Shown piece after piece: positions 1 to 6,581 of a stretch of DNA of 8,476 nucleotides. The notes below the pieces were generated by a model that worked only from the letters and a program-made list of their open reading frames with translations, was not told where the DNA came from and did not search any database. Each line of letters starts with the position of its first letter. The stretch's first letter is position 1. Source of the stretch: SSSZ01 sp035345935 (GTDB lineage Bacteria; Pseudomonadota; Gammaproteobacteria; Burkholderiales; Rhodocyclaceae); contig DAORDK010000126.1 of NCBI GenBank assembly GCA_035345935.1, positions 1 through 8,476 on the forward strand, read 5' to 3'. Both the position numbers and the translations under genes were made by a program.

Positions 1-223
1 GCCATCATCATACCGCCACTGCCGGTGTCATTGACAGGCCTTTTTCAACAGAATTGGCAGGTCAACTGTCATCCGGTAGAGAACCGGCCGGACTACTAAC
101 GGTTTGAACGCAAGGATGGCCCGGGGTCTGTCGCCAAGCTTTAAACTGGGCGAGGGCGTTGCGACAGCGCCAAGCGAACGACGTGATCGAACAAGACTTA
201 GCGCGAATCGGATAGGGGGCGGC
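1..223. other. Left flank and leader of the caspase-helicase gene
   Basis: No complete gene is supported here. Plus-strand frame 1 is open from the window edge to a TAA at 97-99, so a 32-residue tail of an upstream gene is possible, but frame 3 is open to 107 as well and I recognise neither. Visible signals are the palindrome TGTCA-T-TGACA (26-36), which contains a consensus-like TTGACA (31-36) with no good -10 at 16-18 bp, one arm of a long inverted repeat (52-66), and a small inverted repeat CCGGT-N5-ACCGG (73-87) that could be an operator. The promoter of the cassette presumably lies in this stretch or just left of the window. The reading frame of the downstream gene stays open back to a TTG at 104, but the added residues do not look like part of the caspase fold. 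Confidence 0.4.
52..66 (+). repeat. Left arm of 15-bp inverted repeat flanking the cassette
   Basis: AATTGGCAGGTCAAC at this position is the exact reverse complement of 5064-5078. The two arms bracket the three putative defence genes and lie outside all of their reading frames. The bases outside the core are mostly different, although a CAG lies next to both arms if a one-base gap is allowed. The arms could be ends of a mobile cassette or two binding sites of one regulator. No transposase or integrase gene lies between them. Confidence 0.6.
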
Positions 224-3223
224 GTGGCGATCAAAGCAATCTTCGTCGGCATCAACAAACATCTTGATGCGACGATTCCCGAGCTGGGTGGAGCCCGCCG
301 CGATGCGACCGCGTTGTGGGCGCTGTTCACCGACACGGTAGTGGGCCTGGCTGGCCGGCTACTAGTTGATGAGGCCGCGACGCATGCAGAGGTGTCGCAC
401 GCCATCCTAGGGACCCTGTCGTCCGCTGACTCGGATGACGTGGTCGTCATCACATTCGCGGGACACGGTTCTCCCGATGGAAACTTGGTCCTGTTCGATA
501 CCAACGCGGCCGATCTCACCAGCACAGGCCTGTCGATGGCAGGCCTGGCCGATGCATTCAAGGCGACGAAGGCTCGTGCAGTACTGTGCGTGCTTGACTG
601 TTGCTTCAGCGGGCAGGCGCCTGCGCGCGTGCTGGAGGCTGCAGCGCGCCCGCGAAGCGCATTTGCGTTGACCGGGATTTACGGCGAGGGGCGCATTCTG
701 CTTGCCGCATGTGCAACCAACGAATCCGCCTGGGAGCAGCCGGGCACCGGACACGGATTGCTCACGCATGCCGTGATCGAGGCGTTGACGGGTGCGGTCG
801 GCAACTCGGTCAGCTTTCCGGAAATCGCCGGGGAGATCATACGGCTGGCGCGTGTCGAGGCCGAGCGCATCAGCGTGACACAGACGCCTGTGTTCCTTGG
901 CAACGTCCAAGGTGGCCTCGTGTTTCCGGCTCTAAAGCGCGGTGACAACTACGCCGCTGCGTTCCCGGCCAGAGCGGTCAAGCAAATGTCGGGATCGTTC
1001 GCGGAGTTTTCCGCGCACGGCTTTCCGCCAGAAATCGTCGATCAGTGGACGACGGACTTCCCGCGAGGCCTCAACGCGCTGCAACTTAAGGCAGTCAACG
1101 AACACGGCGTACTGGCCGGCAGATCGCTGCTGGTGGTTGCACCGACCAGCTCGGGTAAGACCATGATTGGCGAACTGGCTGCGATTCAGGCAGTCACCGC
1201 CGGCAAGAAAGCGGCGTTTCTGCTGCCGTATCGGGCGCTGGTCAACGAGAAGTTCGAGGAGTTCAGCGAGCGATACGGACCCGCGGGCCTGCGCGTCGTT
1301 CGGTGCAGCGGTGATGCAACGGATGGCATTGGCCCTGTGTTGTGCGGTCGCTATGACCTGGGTTTCTTCACCTACGAAACCTTTCTCAATCTGGCGCTCG
1401 GCTCGCCGCGCCTGCTCAACCAACTCGGCCTCGTCGTGCTTGACGAGGGCCAGTTCATCACGGACCCAAATCGAGGCATTACGGTCGAGTTGATTTTCGC
1501 GCTTCTACTGCGGGCGCGTCAGCGCGGCATCGAGCCGCAACTGGTGATCTTGTCGGCGGTCATTGGCAACCTGAACAGCTTCGATCGCTGGCTCGACCTG
1601 CCCTTGCTGATGTCCCGCGAGCGGCCTGTGCCCCTCGTCGAGGGCGTGCTTGATCGGCGCGGGACGTTCCAGTTCGTCGATGCGGACGGCACTACCAAGA
1701 CCGAAGCTCTGCTGCCTGCGCATTGCATCGTGCAGCGTCGCGATAAGCCCAGCTCGCAAGACGTGATCGTGCCGCTCGTTCAGCAACTGGTTGCACAGGG
1801 CGAGAAGTTGCTGGTCTTCCGCAACATGCGTGGTCCGGCACAGGGCTGCGCCAAATACTTGTCCAAGGAATTGGGCTTGGGGCCTGCGACGACCGTCCTG
1901 GACGTGCTGCCGACTCAGGATCTGACCGGCGCCTCGCAGGATCTGCGGGAATGCCTTGCTGGGGGCACTGCGTTCCACAACACCAATCTCTTGCGAGCGG
2001 AGCGCGAAGCCGTCGAGAAAGGTTATCGCAACGCAGGCGGCGGTATCCATGCGCTGGTGGCCACCACGACGCTGGCTGCCGGTATCAACACCCCGGCATC
2101 GACGGTGATCCTGGCCGAAAACGAGTTCATCGGTGAGGACGGCCGCCCATTCACCGTCGCACAGTACAAGAACATGGCAGGGCGAGCGGGACGGCTCGGA
2201 TACAACGAGACCGGCAAGGCCATCATCCTCGCCGACACGCCGATGGAACGCGCGCAACTGTTCCAGAAGTACGTGCTCGGCGTGCCGGAAGACGTGAAGT
2301 CATCCTTCCAGCAGCGAGACCTGCCAACCTGGACGTTGCGCTTGCTTAGCCAGGTTCGGGGCATGCGCGCCACCGAAATTCCTGGCCTCCTGGTAAACAC
2401 GTTCGGCGGCTACTCTGCGTCACGCGCAAACCCGCAATGGATCGCGATTGTGGAGCATGAAGTCACCGCGTTGGTCGAGCGCCTGCTGCAGGCCGGGCTG
2501 GCCGAGCGCGAGGGCGAGTTGATCCACCTGACCTTGCTCGGGCGCGCTTGCGGCGCTTCGTCCTTGTCGTTTGAATCGAGTCTGCGGCTGGTCGAGTTGA
2601 TGAAACAACTGAACGCCCCACAGACGTCGCCCACCCAGGTGCTGGCGATGGTGCAGGTCCTCGACGAAATGGATGCGATCTACACACCCGTCATGAAACG
2701 GGGGCGGTCGGAGAGCGTGCGCGTCAATGATGTGGCGCAGCGTTATGGGCATGCGATGACGCAGGCACTGCAGCGATATTGCCGGGACGAGATTGAGTTC
2801 TGGTGCCGATGCAAGCGCGCGGCGCTCTTGTACGACTGGATCGAGGGCACCCCCGTCGACGTGTTGGAGAAGCGGTTCTCGACCACGCCCTTCGGAGGCG
2901 CTGTCGGATACGGGAACATCATCGGAATCGCCGACGCAACCCGCTTTCACCTGCGCTCGACGCACCAAATTCTGTCGGCACTCTTCCCGGACCAGCCCAC
3001 GTTCCTGGCGGGACTCGACGAAATCCTGCAACGACTCGAATTCGGCCTTCCGGCCGGTGCGCTGCCGCTCACAAACTTACCGCTCGCTCTGACCAGGGGG
3101 CAATACCTCGGGCTCTTCAACGCCGGATGCGTGACGCCGGAAGCCGTGAACGACTTGAGCGGCGAGCGGCTAGAAGCATGCATTGGTCCAACTAGCGCGT
3201 CGCTGCTGAAGCTACACGCATGA
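224..3223 (+). CDS. Caspase-like (C14) protease fused to Ski2/Hel308-like helicase
   Basis: This encodes a protein of about 999 residues. I chose the GTG at 224 because AGGGGG lies just upstream (214-219) and the protein then begins with the classic caspase first strand (AIKAIFVGIN). A TTG at 104 and an ATG at 116 would add 36-40 unconvincing residues. Residues 1 to about 230 form a caspase/metacaspase-like domain with catalytic His81 (FAGHGS) and Cys127 (LDCCFSG). A superfamily 2 helicase follows: motif I APTSSGKT (306-313), motif II DEGQ (407-410), motif III SAV (444-446), motif V TTLAAGIN (about 614-621) and motif VI QYKNMAGRAGR (647-657). The SAVIGN and MAGRAGR signatures are of the Ski2/Hel308 type. 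The C-terminal 80 residues resemble the helix-hairpin-helix tail of that family. The protein is probably a cytoplasmic sensor with a protease output. It is the first gene of the cassette. The family calls are secure; a role in phage defence is inferred from the fusion and its neighbours. Confidence 0.9.
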   Translation: MAIKAIFVGINKHLDATIPELGGARRDATALWALFTDTVVGLAGRLLVDEAATHAEVSHAILGTLSSADSDDVVVITFAGHGSPDGNLVLFDTNAADLTSTGLSMAGLADAFKATKARAVLCVLDCCFSGQAPARVLEAAARPRSAFALTGIYGEGRILLAACATNESAWEQPGTGHGLLTHAVIEALTGAVGNSVSFPEIAGEIIRLARVEAERISVTQTPVFLGNVQGGLVFPALKRGDNYAAAFPARAVKQMSGSFAEFSAHGFPPEIVDQWTTDFPRGLNALQLKAVNEHGVLAGRSLLVVAPTSSGKTMIGELAAIQAVTAGKKAAFLLPYRALVNEKFEEFSERYGPAGLRVVRCSGDATDGIGPVLCGRYDLGFFTYETFLNLALGSPRLLNQLGLVVLDEGQFITDPNRGITVELIFALLLRARQRGIEPQLVILSAVIGNLNSFDRWLDLPLLMSRERPVPLVEGVLDRRGTFQFVDADGTTKTEALLPAHCIVQRRDKPSSQDVIVPLVQQLVAQGEKLLVFRNMRGPAQGCAKYLSKELGLGPATTVLDVLPTQDLTGASQDLRECLAGGTAFHNTNLLRAEREAVEKGYRNAGGGIHALVATTTLAAGINTPASTVILAENEFIGEDGRPFTVAQYKNMAGRAGRLGYNETGKAIILADTPMERAQLFQKYVLGVPEDVKSSFQQRDLPTWTLRLLSQVRGMRATEIPGLLVNTFGGYSASRANPQWIAIVEHEVTALVERLLQAGLAEREGELIHLTLLGRACGASSLSFESSLRLVELMKQLNAPQTSPTQVLAMVQVLDEMDAIYTPVMKRGRSESVRVNDVAQRYGHAMTQALQRYCRDEIEFWCRCKRAALLYDWIEGTPVDVLEKRFSTTPFGGAVGYGNIIGIADATRFHLRSTHQILSALFPDQPTFLAGLDEILQRLEFGLPAGALPLTNLPLALTRGQYLGLFNAGCVTPEAVNDLSGERLEACIGPTSASLLKLHA

Positions 3224-3309
3224 ACACCATGGTCCTGCGCAGGAGAATGAAATTTTTGGATAGACACGTCGCCACCATCGCGTTGTGGCCGCGAACGGAG
3301 TCACCGTGA
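3220..3309 (+). CDS. Possible 29-residue mini-gene bridging genes 1 and 2
   Basis: ATG at 3220 overlaps the stop of the helicase gene as ATGA. The frame runs 29 codons and its TGA (3307-3309) overlaps the ATG of the next gene as TGATG. The peptide is basic at the start (MNTMVLRRRM) and ends WPRTESP. There is no recognisable domain and no transmembrane segment. No strong ribosome site precedes the first ATG, so translation would rely on coupling. AGGAG at 3241-3245 is one base from an in-frame ATG at 3247, which is too close to serve it. Either this is a real small protein or coupling leader, or the overlaps are chance in an 85-bp spacer. Its frame differs from both flanking genes. Confidence 0.3.
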   Translation: MNTMVLRRRMKFLDRHVATIALWPRTESP

Positions 3310-4214
3310 TGAGCGACTACTTCAGCGATCGTCAGAACGGTCCGCGCGCACGCACGGAGCAGGTGATTTCGCCCACTGTATGGGCGGGCCTCGTGGCAAC
3401 GGTACAGGCGTTGATCAATAGCGGCGCATTCGGCCTGCGCTTTCCCGAATGCTGCCCAGATGGACAAGCCACTTGCGGCAGCGATGCGGACGCCTTGGCG
3501 GCTTCCGTAAGTGCCGAAATGCCGGGTCTGGCTTGGCCGTTGGAAACAGTCTCCATTGATGGGGAGGGTTACTTTGCTGAACGCCAGCCGTTCGCGCCGG
3601 ACACCTTGCTCGTCTTGGATTTCATCGAGTTCGTTCACGCATCAGTGGCTAAGCCGATCTCAGGGAAGTATCACGATTACTTCAGTCATCAGCACCTGAC
3701 TTTCGACCGGGAATCGGGGCAGGAAGACTTCCGCGTGACGGTCAATCGCATATTCGCGCGCAACGGGGTTTCGTTCGAGATACTGCCCAATGGTCGAATT
3801 GAACGACTGCTCCCGCCGGTGCTTGGCGAAGAATTGAAACGAACGCTTTTCAATACGGGAGATCGCACGCTCGACAACATGCTCGACGAGTGCCGGGCCA
3901 AGTTTTCGGACCGCAATCCGTTGGTGCGTCGTGAAGCGCTGGAGCGGTTATGGGACGCATGGGAGCGACTCAAGTCGCTGGCTGACCCGAACGACAAGAA
4001 GCGCTCGGTCAAGATCATCCTCGATGCAGTTACTTCCGTGCCGTCGCTGCGGGAGAGATTAGAGACAGAAGCGACAGAACTGAACTCCATTGGAAACAGT
4101 CACCTCATTCGGCATTCGGAGATCAGCCAGGTGCCGGTGATCGATGCGGACCAGGTTGACTATCTGTTCCACCGACTGTTCGCCATGATTCAGCTGATGC
4201 TGAGGAAAAAGTAA
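3309..4214 (+). CDS. AbiJ-like abortive-infection protein (AbiJ-NTD4 type N-terminus)
   Basis: This encodes a 301-residue soluble protein. The ATG at 3309 is preceded by GGAG (3297-3300) at eight-base spacing. The first 80 residues match, from memory, the AbiJ N-terminal domain 4 pattern: YFSDR near residue 4, RTEQVISPTVWAGLV (15-29), FGLRFPECCPDG (41-52) and MPGLAWPLE (71-79). The C-terminal part, about 205-301, is helical and carries RREALERLWDAWERLK, then IGNSHLIRHSE with R268, H269 and E271, then DYLFHRLFAMIQLML. That resembles the C-terminal region of AbiJ-like proteins, which is HEPN-related in the literature, but a canonical R-x4-6-H spacing is not present, so nuclease activity is uncertain. 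It lies in the same operon as the caspase-helicase. I infer it is a toxic effector or effector partner that acts in the cytoplasm after infection is sensed. The family call rests on recognition and not on a search. Confidence 0.72.
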   Translation: MSDYFSDRQNGPRARTEQVISPTVWAGLVATVQALINSGAFGLRFPECCPDGQATCGSDADALAASVSAEMPGLAWPLETVSIDGEGYFAERQPFAPDTLLVLDFIEFVHASVAKPISGKYHDYFSHQHLTFDRESGQEDFRVTVNRIFARNGVSFEILPNGRIERLLPPVLGEELKRTLFNTGDRTLDNMLDECRAKFSDRNPLVRREALERLWDAWERLKSLADPNDKKRSVKIILDAVTSVPSLRERLETEATELNSIGNSHLIRHSEISQVPVIDADQVDYLFHRLFAMIQLMLRKK

Positions 4215-4302
4215 AATGTGCGAAAGCCCGTACGTTGCGCGATGACAGCAGTAGCCCATGCGGGGTTTGGGGTGCTTTTGTTAAATGGAAAAGATCAACC
4301 GG

Positions 4303-4306
4303 GGAG
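4303..4306 (+). promoter_or_regulatory. Ribosome-binding site of the HEPN gene
   Basis: GGAG within GGGGAGAG (4301-4308) lies seven bases before the ATG at 4314. It is the best Shine-Dalgarno sequence in the cassette and decides the start in favour of 4314. The alternatives are a GTG at 4218, three bases after the previous stop, and an ATG at 4242. Confidence 0.65.
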
Positions 4307-4313
4307 AGACGCA

Positions 4314-5027
4314 ATGCTTGAATGGTACTTGGAGGTAAATGCCCTGTTTCGGGCAATGCGTCAGAAATCGATCGATGCACAAGGCCTCCTTGCGCGCGAC
4401 GATAAAGCAGGGGCCAAGTTGATCAATGGCTATTTGAAGGCCGACTATCAACTGCTGCGCAAGCTGTGGACCGGTGCAGGGTTCCCGGAGCAAGACATGG
4501 GAAATCTTGGCAGGCATATCGGATTTGGCGACGCCAATGACTACGACGACATCCTTTCGCGCGATCTACCCCAGGTTGAGGTGAAGGCGGAAGCGCATGT
4601 GCGCGAAGCGACGGGCACCAAACCGAGTATAGGCTTCGAGGAATTGCTGCATCCGGTTATCTTCGCGCATGCCTTCCAGCACTATGTGGACGGACACTAC
4701 CGCGATGCAGTGTTGAACGCCGTCGTTGCGATCTTTGATCTGATGCGAGAGCGTACTGGCCTGGATCTAGATGGCGCGGCTCTGGCGACACAAGTGTTGA
4801 GCTTGGAAAAGCCGCACCTGATCCTCAGCGAACTCGACACGGAGTCGGGCAGAAATGACCAGAAGGGGTTCATGCAAATTTTGGTCGGTGCTTACCTTGG
4901 CATTCGCAATCCCAAGGCTCATTCGCTAAATCATGATCTCGACCCGGAGAAGGCTGCACAGTATCTGATCTTCGCCAGCCTTCTAGCCCGACGGATCTAC
5001 GAAGCGAAAGACGCTCCGAAGACCTGA
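4314..5027 (+). CDS. TIGR02391/Hypoth_Ymh-type HEPN ribonuclease-like protein
   Basis: This encodes a 237-residue soluble protein from the ATG at 4314; a GTG at 4218 would add 32 residues. Residues 1 to about 100 are an unassigned, mostly helical N-terminal part containing GFPEQDMGNLGRHIGF. Residues from about 108 to the end match the TIGR02391 (Hypoth_Ymh) pattern: LLHPVIFAHAFQHYVDGHYRDAVLNAVVAIFDLMRER in overview, then GAYLGIRNPKAH and a final helix. The HEPN active-site motif R-x4-H is intact as R198-NPKA-H203. HEPN proteins of this class are RNases or helical partners found in toxin-antitoxin and defence loci. It is the third gene of the cassette, 99 bp after the AbiJ-like gene, and is followed by a hairpin. 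I infer that it is the RNA-cleaving effector, held inactive until the caspase-helicase signals. It might alternatively act as an antitoxin-like regulator of gene 2. Confidence 0.78.
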   Translation: MLEWYLEVNALFRAMRQKSIDAQGLLARDDKAGAKLINGYLKADYQLLRKLWTGAGFPEQDMGNLGRHIGFGDANDYDDILSRDLPQVEVKAEAHVREATGTKPSIGFEELLHPVIFAHAFQHYVDGHYRDAVLNAVVAIFDLMRERTGLDLDGAALATQVLSLEKPHLILSELDTESGRNDQKGFMQILVGAYLGIRNPKAHSLNHDLDPEKAAQYLIFASLLARRIYEAKDAPKT

Positions 5028-5063
5028 GGTGCGCCAGTTGCATCGGTGGTTCTCGATCCGACC

Positions 5064-5078
5064 GTTGACCTGCCAATT
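5064..5078 (-). repeat. Right arm of 15-bp inverted repeat flanking the cassette
   Basis: GTTGACCTGCCAATT is the perfect reverse complement of 52-66. It lies 36 bp after the stop of the HEPN gene, in the non-coding stretch 5028-5227. CCGTTG begins at 5062 and recurs at 5094, which may hint at further weak repeats. No integrase or transposase is visible in the window. Confidence 0.6.
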
Positions 5079-5141
5079 GCTGCCGTCGGTTATCCGTTGC
5101 CCCAATGACCGGATTGGCCTAAATACCGAAGCACAGATAGC

Positions 5142-5171
5142 ACTAAGCCCGGCACTTGCCGGGCTTAGTTT
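5142..5171. terminator. Strong hairpin between convergent genes, probable terminator
   Basis: A perfect 12-bp stem, ACTAAGCCCGGC (5142-5153) against GCCGGGCTTAGT (5158-5169), closes a four-base ACTT loop. On the plus strand it is followed only by TT and then GCCG, so the U-tract is weak; on the minus strand there is no U-tract. Its position between the convergent HEPN gene and amt suits a shared terminator or transcription insulator. Confidence 0.6.
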
Positions 5172-5227
5172 GCCGTATTGCCAACGGGCTCTATTTTCTT
5201 CGACGGACTTTGTTTTCCGCCATCAAA

Positions 5228-6430
5228 CTACCAGTTGGGCTCCCGCTCCGGAGTGGCGGTGATCTTGTGGATGGACAGATCGGCCCCCTCGAATTCCTCT
5301 TCCTGATCGAGACGCAGGCCTACGGCAATCTTGATCCCTCCGTAGACGATCAGACTACCGAGAAGCGCAGTGCCGATGGCCAGCACGGTCATGATGAGTT
5401 GCGGCATGAAGGCGACGCCACCGACGCCGCCCAGACCCTTGGCGCCGAAAATTCCTGCGGCGATGCCGCCCCAGGCTCCGCATAGCCCGTGCAGCGGCCA
5501 GACGCCGAGGACGTCGTCGATCTTCCAGCGATTCTGGGTCAGGGTGAACATGACGACGAACAGGGCGCCGGCGGCGCTGCCGACGAACAGCGCGCCGACC
5601 GGGTGCATGACGTCGGAGCCGGCACAAACGGCTACCAACCCGGCCAGGGGTCCGTTATGAACGAAGCCGGGGTCGTTCTTGCCGAGCACCATGGCCACCA
5701 GGGTACCGCCCACCATGGCCATGAGGGAGTTCAGCGCGACCAGACCGGAGATCTTGTCCAGGGTCTGTGCGCTCATGACATTGAAGCCGAACCAGCCAAC
5801 GGTGAGGATCCACGCGCCAAGAGCCAGGAAGGGGATCGAGGAAGGCGGGTGAGCCGAGATGGCGCCGGTCTTGGAATAGCGCCCATGACGGGCGCCCAGC
5901 AACAGGACTGCCGGCAGGGCGATCCAGCCGCCCATGGCATGGACGACCACGGAGCCCGCAAAGTCATGGAATTCGGCGCCATAGGCGGCCTTGAGCCAGG
6001 CCTGGATACCGTAGGCCTGGTTCCAGGCAATGCCTTCGAAAAAGGGGTAGACGAAACCCACCAGCAGAAAGGTGGCGGCGAGTTGCGGGTGGAATTTGGC
6101 CCGCTCGGCAATGCCCCCGGAAATGATGGCCGGGATGGCAGCGGCAAAGGTGAGCAGGAAGAAGAATTTGGTCAGCTCAAAGCCGTTCTTGTCCAGGAGC
6201 ACCTCGGCGCCGGAAAAGAAATTGACGCCGTAGGCGATGCTGTAGCCGATAAAGAAATAAGCCAGCGTCGACATGGCGAAGTCGCACAGGATCTTGACCA
6301 GCGCATTCACCTGGTTCTTTTTGCGGACGGTGCCCACTTCAAGAAAAGCGAAGCCCGCGTGCATGGCCAGGACCATGATGGCGCCGAGCAGGATGAAGAG
6401 GACATTGCCTCCGGACTGAAACGCTTCCAT
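5228..6430 (-). CDS. amt: Ammonium transporter Amt
   Basis: This encodes a 400-residue inner-membrane channel of the Amt/MEP/Rh family that brings ammonium or ammonia into the cell, normally as a trimer. The start is the ATG at 6430, with GGGAGG five bases upstream; an upstream ATG at 6502 in the same frame would lie within the promoter. Many hydrophobic segments suit the usual eleven-helix fold. The family signature DFAGSVVVH is at 156-164, with the conserved Asp156 and the first pore histidine His164. The second pore histidine, His314, lies in WPLHGLCGAWGG. The C-terminus (GLRLDQEEEFEGADLSIH, 371-388) is the cytoplasmic arm to which a PII protein usually binds. No glnK gene is adjacent in this window. 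The upstream sigma-54 promoter and NtrC site point to induction under nitrogen limitation. The gene converges on the defence cassette. Confidence 0.95.
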   Translation of the reverse strand: MEAFQSGGNVLFILLGAIMVLAMHAGFAFLEVGTVRKKNQVNALVKILCDFAMSTLAYFFIGYSIAYGVNFFSGAEVLLDKNGFELTKFFFLLTFAAAIPAIISGGIAERAKFHPQLAATFLLVGFVYPFFEGIAWNQAYGIQAWLKAAYGAEFHDFAGSVVVHAMGGWIALPAVLLLGARHGRYSKTGAISAHPPSSIPFLALGAWILTVGWFGFNVMSAQTLDKISGLVALNSLMAMVGGTLVAMVLGKNDPGFVHNGPLAGLVAVCAGSDVMHPVGALFVGSAAGALFVVMFTLTQNRWKIDDVLGVWPLHGLCGAWGGIAAGIFGAKGLGGVGGVAFMPQLIMTVLAIGTALLGSLIVYGGIKIAVGLRLDQEEEFEGADLSIHKITATPEREPNW

Positions 6431-6462
6431 GAAACCTCCCGAGAAAAGAATCGGGAAACGAA

Positions 6463-6478
6463 AGCAAGCACCATTCCA
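6463..6478 (-). promoter_or_regulatory. Candidate sigma-54 (-24/-12) promoter of amt
   Basis: On the minus strand TGGAATGGTGCTTGCT has the invariant GG and GC at the correct 10-bp separation, G at position 7 and a full TTGCT -12 element. The -24 element is TGGAAT, less perfect than TGGCAC. Transcription would start near 6453, giving a leader of about 23 bases that contains the GGGAGG ribosome site of amt. Confidence 0.65.
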
Positions 6479-6520
6479 GTGCGTCGCACCCCCAAAAATC
6501 AAGGGTTTGCGTCATTTCAG

Positions 6521-6547
6521 TGCGCACCGTGCGCACCTGCGTGGTGC
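6521..6547. promoter_or_regulatory. NtrC-like enhancer site and adjoining palindrome upstream of amt
   Basis: GCACC-TGCGT-GGTGC (6533-6547) matches both NtrC half-sites, GCACC-N5-GGTGC. Its centre is about 87 bp upstream of the predicted start near 6453, a normal enhancer distance. It overlaps a second perfect palindrome, TGCGCAC-C-GTGCGCA (6521-6535), which could be a weaker neighbouring site. The combination with the -24/-12 element is what the Ntr system uses to control amt genes. Confidence 0.6.
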
Positions 6548-6581
6548 CATTCGCTAATTTACGCCCCGCCTTGGTGCCCTC

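Noticed and set aside
31..59. TTGACA as a sigma-70 -35 box for the cassette
   Set aside because: The hexamer matches consensus, but the hexamers 16-18 bp downstream (around TTGGCA) do not resemble TATAAT, and the hexamer is part of a TGTCA-T-TGACA palindrome. Not called as a promoter.
1..99. Partial upstream gene in frame 1 ending at TAA 97-99
   Set aside because: Only 32 codons are visible, a second frame is also open, and the peptide is not recognised, so it is noted but not called as a CDS.
28..561. 177-codon minus-strand frame covering the left flank and caspase region
   Set aside because: It is rich in Ser, Arg, Pro and Ala with no domain, and is opposite the caspase catalytic region.
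1505..2257. 250-codon minus-strand frame inside the helicase gene
   Set aside because: It is antisense to intact helicase motifs and has no recognisable family; stop-poor antisense frames are expected at this base composition.
3540..4101. 12-bp direct repeat TTGGAAACAGTC at 3540-3551 and 4090-4101
   Set aside because: Both copies lie within the AbiJ-like gene, and one or two 12-bp matches are expected by chance in a window of this size.
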